A DNA stretch of 34,605 nucleotides, taken from positions 1 through 34,605 of the forward strand of contig NZ_JACRWC010000112.1 of assembly GCF_014306095.1 (NCBI RefSeq). Reading direction: 5' to 3'. Every line of letters begins with the position of its first letter. Within the stretch, counting starts at the first letter, position 1. The stretch is from Lentihominibacter faecis (GTDB taxonomy: Bacteria > Bacillota > Clostridia > Peptostreptococcales > Anaerovoracaceae). Under the pieces are notes generated by a model. It saw nothing but the letters and a program-made list of their open reading frames with translations. It did no database searches and was not told where the DNA came from. Shown here one piece after another: positions 26,776 through 34,605 of the stretch. The translations under genes and the position numbers were made by a program.

Positions 26776-28209
26776 CTAGTCAATAATGTTCTTGAGGACG
26801 ATAGTCTTAACTCTAGTCATCTCATCAAAGGTGGACATTACACCTTCTGTGCCGATACCGCTGTGTTTCCAGCCGCCAAACGGCATTTCGAAGGAACGGA
26901 AGAAGCTTGCACCGTTTATAACTGCTCCGCCGGCTTCCATAGCTCTTGCTACCTTGAATGCTCTCTTCTGGTCTTTCGAGAATACGCAGCTGGAAAGTCC
27001 GAAAACAGAGCTGTTAGCGATTTCGATGGCTTCTTCATCGGTATCAAATCCGATGATCGGAACGACTGGTCCGAAGATTTCCATGTCCTTGGCTACATCT
27101 GCAGTCTTAGGAACATCTACGATAACGGTAGGTTCATAGAAAGCACCGTCTCTCTTGCCTCCCAGGATGATCTTGCCTCCCTGTTCTACTGTGAGAGCAA
27201 CTTCCTTTTCTACCTTGATGGCGGCCTTTTCGCTGATCAGGCAGGCGATCTGCGTCTCATCGTTGGCAGGATCTCCATAGTTGAGAGCCTTGATCTTGGC
27301 GACAGCTTTTTCTGCAAATTCGTCCTTAAGAGAATTGTGGATCAGAAAACGTTTGCTGGCACAGCAAACCTGACCGGTGTTATACATACGAGCCCAGATG
27401 AGTTCGTCTACTGCCAGATCCACATCGCCGTCATCCAGTACTATGAACGCATCGTTGCCGCCGAGTTCCAGTGCGGTGTGTGTCAGATTTTCTGCTGCGA
27501 TCTTCGCAGTTCCGATACCGACTTCTGTGCTGCCGGTCAGTGTTACCAGATGAACTCTTGGATCGGATACAGCAGCATCCTTTACAGCTCCAGGAGCCGT
27601 CAGGCACTGGATCGCTCCATCCGGCACGCCGGCTTCTACCAGCATTTCTGTCAGACGCATCAGAGTCAGAGGGTTATCAGAAGAAGGAAGTACGATAGCT
27701 GCGTTACCCATCATCAAAGCAGGAGCAACTTTCTGATCGTACAGATCGCATGGGAAGTTGAACGGGATGATGCATGCAACTACGCCGATAGGCTCTCTTG
27801 TTACCATCTGGATATGATTTTCCTGTCCGGCTTCTGTGCCTGGAGGAATGATGGATCCGTAGTAGTGTTTAGCATGTTCTGCAAAGGCTCTGAAGGCGAT
27901 CTTGATGTTGCCTATTTCAGCACGGGCTTCTGTGATCGGTTTGCCGTTTTCTGCGCAAAGGGTCTGTGCCAGGGATTCCTTGTTGAGTTCTACGATATCA
28001 ATGAACTTGTAGAGGACATCAGCACGTTCTGTAACAGAGAATTTTTCCCATTCCTTTTGTCCTTTTACTGCTGCGGTCACAGCTTTTTCAATATCTTCTG
28101 CTGTAGCCTTTGGAACGTTGTCAACGACTATACCTGTTGCAGGGGCGATGATGTCAAAGGTTTCCTTGCTTACGCTGTCTACTTTTTTACCGTCTATGAT
28201 CATTTTCAT
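26776..28209 (-). CDS. NAD(P)-dependent aldehyde dehydrogenase
   Basis: 477-residue ALDH superfamily enzyme oxidising an aldehyde to its acid via a thioester. NAD site around PFNFPCDLYDQKVAPALMMGNAAIVLPSS, the Rossmann turn TGSTEVG, the general base in LELGGNDAFIVLDDGDVD and the nucleophile in GQVCCASKR are present; two adjacent cysteines follow GQV, of which the second aligns with the catalytic Cys of GQxC. The family resembles succinate-semialdehyde or lactaldehyde dehydrogenases but the substrate is not fixed. The ATG follows GGAGATG. It is second in an operon behind the FIST protein (55-base gap). A 473-codon antisense frame is a shadow. Confidence 0.93.
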   Translation of the reverse strand: MKMIIDGKKVDSVSKETFDIIAPATGIVVDNVPKATAEDIEKAVTAAVKGQKEWEKFSVTERADVLYKFIDIVELNKESLAQTLCAENGKPITEARAEIGNIKIAFRAFAEHAKHYYGSIIPPGTEAGQENHIQMVTREPIGVVACIIPFNFPCDLYDQKVAPALMMGNAAIVLPSSDNPLTLMRLTEMLVEAGVPDGAIQCLTAPGAVKDAAVSDPRVHLVTLTGSTEVGIGTAKIAAENLTHTALELGGNDAFIVLDDGDVDLAVDELIWARMYNTGQVCCASKRFLIHNSLKDEFAEKAVAKIKALNYGDPANDETQIACLISEKAAIKVEKEVALTVEQGGKIILGGKRDGAFYEPTVIVDVPKTADVAKDMEIFGPVVPIIGFDTDEEAIEIANSSVFGLSSCVFSKDQKRAFKVARAMEAGGAVINGASFFRSFEMPFGGWKHSGIGTEGVMSTFDEMTRVKTIVLKNIID

Positions 28210-28264
28210 ATGTATTCATCTCCAATCTTGATTCTAAGTATCTGTATTTTTCAAACGACTCCCC

Positions 28265-29431
28265 TTATTTGCCGAATGCCGTGAAGGAAAGCATCAGACC
28301 TCCGCAGGTGTTGTTCCCGTCGTCTTCGTATCCATATTCACCGAAAGTGAATTCTACGATAAACGGGATGTCTCCAACGGATTTTTTGATCTGTTCTGTT
28401 ACTTCATCGATCCGCGCATCGATTCCAGCTCTTCTGCCGCCGCAGTGTACCAGATGAAGTCCTCCGATCGGGCCGCCAATTTTTGCTTTCAGTTCTTCCA
28501 GTGTTTTACCGACTGATGCGATCAGCTCGTCAACGCTGGCTTCCATCTGGATCACAGCTGTGCCGACTGCCAGATTGTTACCGATTGCTATTGATCCATC
28601 CTCATTTCCGTTCATCGGATGACGGATCGCAGCCAGATCGCCCAGTCTGTCTTTGACTGCCAGCGGTTTGCAAACTGCATATCCTAAAAGATTTCCGCCA
28701 GCAACATCTTCTGCGCTTGCACCTGTCCATTCGCGGTATTTATCCAGTGCAGTAACGCCATCGATCTCTACCAGAGTCCGATCTCCGTCGATCTTGGTGA
28801 TAACGCCGGCATTGGTGGTTTCGTTATATGCACCGGTAAATTTGTTTGCAAAAGGTTTGTCACTGTAGAAGAATGCAACGGCAACACCATCTGCAGTTAC
28901 GATGTTCTCTGCATATACCAGCCATTCCCCTGTGATCGTATTATCCGCAGCACTGCCGCCAAAGAATGGAACTCTGCCGATTACTTCGGTAATGCCTTTC
29001 AGATAATATTCTTCTTCTCCTGGAGGAGCGGACATATAGAAGTAGTCCGGTGCTTCTTCTTTTCCGGCAGCAAGCAGAGCCTTTTCAGCCACCTTGTGAC
29101 CGGTTTCTCTTGCTGTACCTTCCTTTTCCATTCCGGCAACGCCCACGGTCATATCGCTGTCAGACAGTGACATGATCCCAACAAATCCGTCATCACCGGA
29201 AGTGAAGCCTTCTGGTGTGATTACCCCTGTGAATGACGTGTTGCCGATCAGAGGAACGCCCGGAAGTTCCATGGAAATGGAACGGATCAGCTCTTTCTGA
29301 TCATACTGCACTCCGCTGTACACGAATGCCATTCGCATATCTTTGATTTCATCCTTTACATAAGAAGCAGCTTCTCTTCCTGCTTCTGCAGCATTAGCTT
29401 TCGTACTTTGTCCTGTTTTTACTTTCAGCAT
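28265..29431 (-). CDS. FIST domain protein
   Basis: 388 residues with an N-terminal FIST domain (about 1-200: AFVYSGVQYDQKELIRSISMELPGVPLIGNTSFTGVITPEGF and GGSAADNTITGEWLVY) and a C-terminal FIST_C domain (about 205-380, ending LVHCGGRRAGIDARIDE and GEYGYEDDGNNTCGG). FIST proteins are sensory modules suggested to bind small ligands such as amino acids. No transmembrane or output domain is attached here, so it may sense the aldehyde pathway substrate. Start ATG 29431 is favoured by GGGAGG seven bases upstream rather than the longer frame from 29470. First gene of the FIST-ALDH operon. Confidence 0.88.
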   Translation of the reverse strand: MLKVKTGQSTKANAAEAGREAASYVKDEIKDMRMAFVYSGVQYDQKELIRSISMELPGVPLIGNTSFTGVITPEGFTSGDDGFVGIMSLSDSDMTVGVAGMEKEGTARETGHKVAEKALLAAGKEEAPDYFYMSAPPGEEEYYLKGITEVIGRVPFFGGSAADNTITGEWLVYAENIVTADGVAVAFFYSDKPFANKFTGAYNETTNAGVITKIDGDRTLVEIDGVTALDKYREWTGASAEDVAGGNLLGYAVCKPLAVKDRLGDLAAIRHPMNGNEDGSIAIGNNLAVGTAVIQMEASVDELIASVGKTLEELKAKIGGPIGGLHLVHCGGRRAGIDARIDEVTEQIKKSVGDIPFIVEFTFGEYGYEDDGNNTCGGLMLSFTAFGK

Positions 29432-29513
29432 GTATGTTACCTCCCTTTTATATAACGATACAGTTTTCAAAAGTTTACTTTCTTGTCAAAATACTATATT
29501 GCTCTTTTTCTTA

Positions 29514-29542
29514 ATGATATGTCAGAAAATTAAAACGGTCAA
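29514..29542 (-). promoter_or_regulatory. Probable promoter of the FIST/ALDH operon
   Basis: On the minus strand TTGACC (29537-29542), 17-base spacer, TATCAT (29514-29519). The tandem operator lies nine bases upstream of this -35, the position typical of an activator. Confidence 0.6.
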
Positions 29543-29550
29543 TAGCAGGT

Positions 29551-29588
29551 GTTTTACAATGCAGAATCGATGTTTCACGATGCGGAAC
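29551..29588. promoter_or_regulatory. Tandem 17-bp operator, IclR-type candidate
   Basis: GTTTTACAATGCAGAAT (29551-29567) and GTTTCACGATGCGGAAC (29572-29588) match at 13 of 17 positions, differ only by transitions, and start 21 bases apart, two helical turns. The second copy is an imperfect palindrome (GTTTC...GGAAC). Size and shape suit an IclR-family dimer pair; the IclR gene is the neighbour at the far end of the operon. Confidence 0.6.
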
Positions 29589-29630
29589 GGCATAAAATGT
29601 GAAAAAATCGCGGATTCTTGAGGAAAATGA

Positions 29631-29659
29631 TTGTAAAGGCAAGCGTTTTGAGATAAAAT
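29631..29659 (+). promoter_or_regulatory. Promoter of guaB-guaA
   Basis: TTGTAA (29631-29636), 17-base spacer, TAAAAT (29654-29659). The guaB ATG follows at 29709 with AGGAGG upstream. Confidence 0.6.
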
Positions 29660-29708
29660 GTGGTAATATTATTTTGTAGAAAAATTTTTAAATATACAGG
29701 AGGTAAAC

Positions 29709-31211
29709 ATGGCATACATTTTTGATGAACCATCAAGAACATTTAGTGAGTATCTTTTAGTTCCGGGGTATTCTTCTACGGAGTGCAGGGTAGAGAACGT
29801 TTCCCTGCAGACCCCGGTGGTAAAGTTCAAGAAGGGAGAGGAATCCGCGATCAAGATGAACATTCCTCTCGTATCAGCGATCATGCAGGCAGTTTCCGGT
29901 GATGAACTGGCCATCGCGCTTGCAAAGGAAGGCGGGATTTCCTTTATTTATGGATCACAGAGCATTGAGAATCAAGCAGAAATGGTGAGAAAAGTCAAGG
30001 CTCACAAGGCGGGATTCGTAACAAGCGATGCCAACATTCGCCCGGATCAGACACTGGGAGAACTGCTGGAACTGAAGAAGCGGACAGGTCATTCTACAAC
30101 TGCTGTTACAGAAGACGGCACACCTGACGGCAAGATGCTCGGTCTGGTGACCAGCAGAGACTATCGTATCAGCCGTATGTCTCTTGATGAAAAAGTATGC
30201 AATTTCATGACTCCTTTTGATAAACTGATTTATGCAAAGAAGGGAGTGACCCTTTCTGAAGCAAACAACATTCTCTGGGACAACAAGCTCAATGCACTTC
30301 CTATTGTAGATGAGAATCAGAGACTGACTCATTTCGTATTCCGTAAAGACTACGATACTCATAAGGCTTATCCGGACGAACTGCTGGACGAACACAAGCG
30401 TTATGTCGTAGGCGCCGGTGTCAACACCAGAGACTACGCAGAACGTATTCCGGCTCTCGTAGAGGCCGGTGCAGATGTGCTTTGCATCGACTCCTCCGAA
30501 GGCTTTACAGAATGGCAGAAGCTGACCCTTGATTTTGTAAGAGAAAAGTACGGCGACAGCGTAAAGATCGGCGCAGGAAATGTTGTGGATAAAGAAGGTT
30601 TCGAATACTTGGCGAATGCAGGTGCTGACTTTATCAAAATCGGTATTGGAGGCGGTTCTATCTGTATCACGAGAGAACAGAAGGGCATTGGTCGTGGACA
30701 GGCTTCCGCAGTTATCGAAGTGGCTAAAGCAAGAGATGAATATTATGAAAAGACAGGCGTATACATTCCGATCTGTTCCGACGGCGGCATCGTATACGAT
30801 TACCATATGACGCTGGCTCTGGCGATGGGCGCTGATTTCCTGATGCTGGGAAGATATTTCTCCCGGTTCGACGAAGCTCCGACAGATAAGCTGACCATCA
30901 ACGGAAGCTACGTGAAGGAATACTGGGGCGAAGGTTCCAACCGTGCGAGAAACTGGCAGCGTTACGATATGGGTGGCGACAGCAAGCTTTCCTTTGAGGA
31001 AGGTGTTGATTCCTATGTACCGTATGCAGGACCGTTGAGTGACAACGTAAGACAGTCCCTGCAGAAGGTGAAGTCCACCATGTGCAACTGCGGCGTGCTG
31101 ACGATACCGGAGCTGCAGAAAAATTCCAAGCTGACGGTCGTATCGGCTACAAGTATCGTAGAGGGCGGCGCTCATGACGTTATCTTGAGAGAAAGCAATA
31201 AGAACCGCTAG
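29709..31211 (+). CDS. guaB: IMP dehydrogenase
   Basis: 500 residues; oxidises IMP to XMP with NAD+, the committed step to GMP. The TIM barrel is split by a CBS pair (~95-215, [11 protein letters not shown] and [21 protein letters not shown]). The catalytic loop [23 protein letters not shown] has nucleophile C319; the common family form is GIGPGSICTTR. Later motifs [26 protein letters not shown] bind phosphate, and RY (418-419) matches the arginine-tyrosine flap. The loop variant GGG/ITREQ is slightly off the typical bacterial form and resembles a divergent IMPDH subgroup. It precedes guaA by 44 bases with no terminator, so they are co-transcribed. Confidence 0.95.
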   Translation: MAYIFDEPSRTFSEYLLVPGYSSTECRVENVSLQTPVVKFKKGEESAIKMNIPLVSAIMQAVSGDELAIALAKEGGISFIYGSQSIENQAEMVRKVKAHKAGFVTSDANIRPDQTLGELLELKKRTGHSTTAVTEDGTPDGKMLGLVTSRDYRISRMSLDEKVCNFMTPFDKLIYAKKGVTLSEANNILWDNKLNALPIVDENQRLTHFVFRKDYDTHKAYPDELLDEHKRYVVGAGVNTRDYAERIPALVEAGADVLCIDSSEGFTEWQKLTLDFVREKYGDSVKIGAGNVVDKEGFEYLANAGADFIKIGIGGGSICITREQKGIGRGQASAVIEVAKARDEYYEKTGVYIPICSDGGIVYDYHMTLALAMGADFLMLGRYFSRFDEAPTDKLTINGSYVKEYWGEGSNRARNWQRYDMGGDSKLSFEEGVDSYVPYAGPLSDNVRQSLQKVKSTMCNCGVLTIPELQKNSKLTVVSATSIVEGGAHDVILRESNKNR

Positions 31212-31255
31212 TCCTTTGCAGCGTTTTAGAATCATTTTGAGAGGAACTGATTATT

Positions 31256-32812
31256 ATGGATCATGAAAAAATAATCGTGCTGGACTTCGGCGGACAGTAT
31301 AATCAGCTGATTGCCAGAAGAGTCCGGGAATGCAACGTGTACTGCGAAGTGCAGCCGTACACGCTGTCCCTTGAGGAAATCAAGGCAAAGAATCCGAAGG
31401 GGATCATCTTTACCGGCGGACCAAACAGCGTTTACGATGAAACGTCTCCGCGGTACACCAATGAAATTTATGAAATGGGAGTGCCGATCCTGGGCATCTG
31501 CTATGGTGCACAGCTGATGGCATACCAGCTGGGAGGCAAGGTGGAAACAGCGCCTGTCAGCGAATATGGAAGAACGGAAGTGGATATCGACAGCAAAGAC
31601 GGTCTGTTTCAGGATGTGGCAGATAAGACCATTTGCTGGATGAGTCACACAGACTATATCAGTGAAGCCCCGGAGGGCTTTAAAGTGACGGCACATACAC
31701 CGGTCTGCCCGGTAGCCGCCATGGAAAACAAAGAACGCAAGCTGTACGCTTTGCAGCCTCATCCGGAAGTTATGCACACGGTGGAGGGTATGAAGATGCT
31801 CCGTGCATTTGTTAAGGATGTATGCGGGTGCTCCGGCGACTGGCAGATGGGATCCTTTGTGGAAAACACGATCCAGGCTGTGCGTGAAAAGGTGGGAGAC
31901 GGCAAAGTTCTCTGTGCACTTTCCGGTGGAGTAGACTCTTCTGTTGCTGCTGTACTGCTGTCCAAGGCGGTAGGCAAGCAGCTGACCTGTGTATTCGTGG
32001 ATCACGGTCTTCTGCGTAAAAATGAAGGGGACGAGGTGGAAGCAGTATTCGGACCGGACGGTCCGTATGACCTGAACTTCGTTCGTGTCAATGCACAGCA
32101 GCGTTTTTATGACAAGCTGGCAGGAGTGACAGAACCGGAACAGAAGCGTAAGATCATTGGCGAAGAATTCATTCGTGTATTTGAAGAAGAGGCCAAGAAG
32201 ATCGGTGCGGTGGACTTCCTGGTACAGGGAACCATCTATCCGGACGTGATCGAATCGGGTCTTGGCAAATCTGCAGTGATCAAGTCTCACCACAACGTTG
32301 GTGGCTTGCCGGATCACGTGGACTTTAAGGAAATCGTAGAGCCTCTGCGGATGCTCTTTAAGGATGAAGTCAGAAAAGCTGGTCTGGAGCTGGGGATCCC
32401 GGATTATCTGGTGTTCCGTCAGCCGTTCCCAGGTCCTGGTCTGGGGATCCGGATCATTGGTGATGTCACGGAAGAAAAAGTGAAGATCGTACAGGACGCT
32501 GATGCCATTTACCGGGAAGAGATCGCCAGAGCGATGGAATCAGGTCTGATTCCGAAGTACGGCGAAGAAGGAACGCTGGGTCAGTACTTTGCTGCGCTGA
32601 CCAATATGCGAAGCGTTGGTGTTATGGGAGACTTCAGGACATACGATTATGCCGTTGCTCTCCGGGCCGTTCTCACAAGCGACTTTATGACAGCGGAAGC
32701 GGCACAGCTGCCGTGGGAAGTCCTGCAGACCGTAACCACCAGGATCGTCAACGAGGTGAGCACGTCAATCGCGTTGTGTACGACTGCACGGGAAAGCCGC
32801 CGGGAACGATAG
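31256..32812 (+). CDS. guaA: GMP synthase (glutamine-hydrolysing), C-terminus frameshifted
   Basis: Makes GMP from XMP. N-terminal class I glutaminase with GGPNSVYDE, the nucleophile C82 in [17 protein letters not shown] and the catalytic [10 protein letters not shown]. The ATP pyrophosphatase domain has the P-loop [13 protein letters not shown], followed by the dimerisation domain ([14 protein letters not shown]). The conserved C-terminus that binds the XMP phosphate is replaced: after TRIVNEV (to ~V501) the frame gives [16 protein letters not shown], while the +1-related frame from 32764 reads [19 protein letters not shown], the expected ending, to a stop at 32821-32823. This equals one missing base near 32759-32763. 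Either a real mutation that should damage the enzyme or a sequence error. Confidence 0.93.
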   Translation: MDHEKIIVLDFGGQYNQLIARRVRECNVYCEVQPYTLSLEEIKAKNPKGIIFTGGPNSVYDETSPRYTNEIYEMGVPILGICYGAQLMAYQLGGKVETAPVSEYGRTEVDIDSKDGLFQDVADKTICWMSHTDYISEAPEGFKVTAHTPVCPVAAMENKERKLYALQPHPEVMHTVEGMKMLRAFVKDVCGCSGDWQMGSFVENTIQAVREKVGDGKVLCALSGGVDSSVAAVLLSKAVGKQLTCVFVDHGLLRKNEGDEVEAVFGPDGPYDLNFVRVNAQQRFYDKLAGVTEPEQKRKIIGEEFIRVFEEEAKKIGAVDFLVQGTIYPDVIESGLGKSAVIKSHHNVGGLPDHVDFKEIVEPLRMLFKDEVRKAGLELGIPDYLVFRQPFPGPGLGIRIIGDVTEEKVKIVQDADAIYREEIARAMESGLIPKYGEEGTLGQYFAALTNMRSVGVMGDFRTYDYAVALRAVLTSDFMTAEAAQLPWEVLQTVTTRIVNEVSTSIALCTTARESRRER

Positions 32813-32849
32813 AGTTTGAATAATAAAAAAATATACAGCGTATTTTATG

Positions 32850-32883
32850 TAGCAGGTAGTCGGAAAGATTGCCTGCTATTGTT
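32850..32883 (+). terminator. Terminator after guaA
   Basis: TAGCAGGTA (32850-32858) pairs with TTGCCTGCTA (32870-32878, one G-T pair), followed by TTGTTTC. It separates guaA from the AT-rich island. Confidence 0.65.
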
Positions 32884-33026
32884 TCAAAAAGTTCAAAAAT
32901 AAAATTTTAAAATTCTAAAGGACTTTTGATTGATATAGATATGTGTACAATGTCAATAATGTGATTTTGTGGATGTGCTAAATGTTAAGTGAAATATGAA
33001 CAATGATATGATAAGGCAGGATAACC

Positions 33027-34298
33027 ATGAATGATAAAGGTTTAAGCTATATTGACCTCTTTGCTGGCGCTGGTGGACTATCCGAAGGTTTTATACAAAG
33101 TGGTTATAGACCAATTGCGCATGTGGAAATGGATGGATACGCGGCGCGAACAATAGAAACTAGAATTGCATATTATTACTTAAAGGAAAATAACAAGCTT
33201 GAAAGTTATTATAAGTATGAGCGAAATGAACTCTCTCGTAATCAGCTTTTGGAATTGATTCCAGAAAAAGAATTGAAAACGGTGATCAATAAGGAAATGT
33301 CTGAAACGACTATTAAAGGAATCTTTCAAATTATTGATACTATAAAGGCAGAAAAGGAAATCGGGCAAGTTGATGTGATAATAGGAGGGCCTCCATGTCA
33401 AGCTTATTCATTAGTGGGAAGAGCTCAAAGTAGTCATATGATCGTTCCTATGGACGATGATCCAAGAAATGAACTATATAAAATGTATGTTCAGTTTTTA
33501 AATCGATATAAACCAAGGATGTTCGTGTTTGAGAATGTTGCGGGCATAAAAACAGCTCGTGGAGGACAAGCATTTAAAAATCTCCAAAAATATATGCGTA
33601 AGGTTGGATATGAAATAGAATATCATGAGCTCAATGCCTATGACTTTGGAGTATTACAAAGTAGAAAAAGAGTAATAATTGTTGGATGGTTGAAAGGAAC
33701 GGGCTACAAATATCCCGTATTCGAAACGATTCATAGCAATGCAAAAGTATGGGATTTGCTTAAGGATTTGCCGGAATTAGTACCAGGAGAATCGGCAGAT
33801 AGATATACAATGTGTGATATGCGTAAGGTGAGGAGGTATGTTAAAGATAGTGGCATTCGAACTAAATCGGATTTATTAACTGGACATGTCGCAAGATCGC
33901 ATACAACGCGGGATATAGAGATCTATAAGAGAGTAATTGATTTGTGGTTTAACAATGGTCAACATAAAAGACTTAAATATGATGATTTGCCAGAAAACTT
34001 GAAGACGCATAAAAATAGAACATCATTTGTTGATCGGTTTAAGGTTGTTGAAGGTGATATGGATCATTGTCACACAATACTTGCTCATTTATCGAAAGAT
34101 GGACATTATTTCATTCATCCAGATATAGAGCAACATAGATCAATTACAGTCCGGGAAGCAGCAAGAATACAGTCGTTTCCAGATAATTATTATTTTGAAG
34201 GACCAAGGACAGCACAATTTGTTCAGGTGGGAAATGCGGTTCCACCAATGATGGCAAAGGTAATAGCAGATAAAATAAAAGAACAATTAGAAAAATAA
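33027..34298 (+). CDS. DNA (cytosine-5)-methyltransferase
   Basis: 423-residue type II-style C5 methyltransferase. Motif [15 protein letters not shown] binds SAM; motif [11 protein letters not shown] carries the nucleophile C124; motif VI ENVAG (169-173), motif VIII QSRKRV, motif [22 protein letters not shown] and motif [16 protein letters not shown] follow in the normal order. A roughly 90-residue insert with many Lys/Glu/Asn separates motifs I and IV, longer than in small Dcm-type enzymes. The gene is visibly more AT-rich, with AGA and ATA codons, than the guaBA genes, suggesting transfer. It is followed after 17 bases by a SNF2-type helicase, so likely part of a restriction or defence cassette. 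No recognition specificity can be inferred. Confidence 0.93.
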   Translation: MNDKGLSYIDLFAGAGGLSEGFIQSGYRPIAHVEMDGYAARTIETRIAYYYLKENNKLESYYKYERNELSRNQLLELIPEKELKTVINKEMSETTIKGIFQIIDTIKAEKEIGQVDVIIGGPPCQAYSLVGRAQSSHMIVPMDDDPRNELYKMYVQFLNRYKPRMFVFENVAGIKTARGGQAFKNLQKYMRKVGYEIEYHELNAYDFGVLQSRKRVIIVGWLKGTGYKYPVFETIHSNAKVWDLLKDLPELVPGESADRYTMCDMRKVRRYVKDSGIRTKSDLLTGHVARSHTTRDIEIYKRVIDLWFNNGQHKRLKYDDLPENLKTHKNRTSFVDRFKVVEGDMDHCHTILAHLSKDGHYFIHPDIEQHRSITVREAARIQSFPDNYYFEGPRTAQFVQVGNAVPPMMAKVIADKIKEQLEK

Positions 34299-34315
34299 GA
34301 TTGGAGGTTTCGCAA

Positions 34316-34605
34316 ATGGGTATTGTTGAAAGCACATATGCTGAGTTAAAGCAACAAGAATTGAATAATAAGCCATATAGTTGTTTGCATATGTCTGATA
34401 TCGATATCAATCCACATCAGATTGAAGCATTTACATTTGCGTTATCTTCATTAGAACTTGGTGGAGTAATTCTTGCGGATGAGGTAGGACTTGGAAAAAC
34501 TATTGAGGCTGGATTGGTCATCAAGTATTTATTATGTAGTGGCAAAGATAAAATACTATTAATCATGCCATCCAATCTTCGAAAGCAATGGCAAGTTGAA
34601 TTAGA
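34316..34605 (+). CDS. SNF2-family helicase/ATPase, N-terminal part (cut by window end)
   Basis: ATG 34316 is preceded by GGAGG at eight bases. The 96 visible residues include motif [26 protein letters not shown] (Walker A DEVGLGKT at 55-62) and the Ia region [16 protein letters not shown], which place it with RapA/HepA-like SNF2 ATPases rather than classical DEAD-box RNA helicases. In defence islands such proteins accompany methyltransferases (DISARM drmD is one example), but this alone does not identify the system; class and remaining genes lie beyond the window. Spacing and AT-rich composition link it to the methyltransferase. Confidence 0.9.
   Translation, partial: MGIVESTYAELKQQELNNKPYSCLHMSDIDINPHQIEAFTFALSSLELGGVILADEVGLGKTIEAGLVIKYLLCSGKDKILLIMPSNLRKQWQVEL

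Noticed and set aside
26863..28284. 473-codon plus-strand frame antisense to the aldehyde dehydrogenase
   Set aside because: Shadow of the ALDH coding frame, low-complexity Cys/Phe-rich translation with no motifs and no ribosome site.
29955..32317. Long minus-strand frames (426 and 361 codons) opposite guaB and guaA
   Set aside because: They mirror the guaB and guaA codons; no start signals and no recognisable domains.

Overview
The window looks like a chromosome segment of a strictly anaerobic, low-to-moderate GC Firmicute of class Clostridia. The evidence is two perfect CIRCE (HrcA) operators, a Rex redox repressor, a short clostridial 2[4Fe-4S] ferredoxin, an ECF-type riboflavin S-component, a Bce-type peptide-antibiotic sensing/export module, and strong AGGAGG ribosome binding sites throughout. 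Family or genus cannot be fixed from the sequence alone. No rRNA, tRNA, CRISPR array or insertion sequence was seen, and no gene-free gap exceeds about 260 bases.

Layout. 1-180: remnant of an aldo/keto reductase on the minus strand. 185-1358: two unrecognised plus-strand genes, with a terminator. 1490-4250: CIRCE-controlled clpB. 4293-6529: a minus-strand run of DUF5685 protein, J-domain protein and small membrane protein. 6636-11244: response regulator, intramembrane-sensing kinase, ABC ATPase and FtsX-like permease, with an M20 amidohydrolase (11270-12451) and a DUF815 ATPase (12511-13716) upstream. 13836-15207: RluB-type pseudouridine synthase, then an ECF S-component. 15246-15399: structured non-coding stretch. 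15466-18416: t6A modification genes tsaE, tsaB, tsaD with rimI and a small four-cysteine protein. 18466-20478: ABC-F ATPase. 20639-21517: acpP and rex. 21607-21777: ferredoxin on the minus strand. 21849-23584: a P-loop/Asp23-like fusion and an 8-oxoguanine glycosylase. 23627-25763: CIRCE-groES-groEL. 25900-29431: an IclR regulator facing an aldehyde dehydrogenase/FIST operon. 29709-32823: guaB and guaA, where guaA has an apparent one-base frameshift near its end. 33027-34605: an AT-rich DNA cytosine methyltransferase followed by the start of a SNF2-type helicase, which looks like the left end of a restriction or defence island that continues past the window.

How the parts work together. ClpB and GroESL share the HrcA operator, so disaggregation and folding are co-induced by heat or protein damage. 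TsaE, TsaB and TsaD form the core of the tRNA t6A machinery. Rex reads the NADH/NAD+ balance in an anaerobe. The two-component/ABC module probably detects and removes a cell-wall-active peptide. GuaB and GuaA make GMP from IMP.

Most worth a second look: the guaA frameshift; GNRA-tetraloop hairpins in the leaders of both CIRCE transcripts; a 21-bp-spaced tandem operator beside the FIST/ALDH promoter; a possibly leaderless tsaE; a four-cysteine protein translationally coupled to tsaD; the P-loop/Asp23-like fusion; and the methyltransferase-helicase edge.
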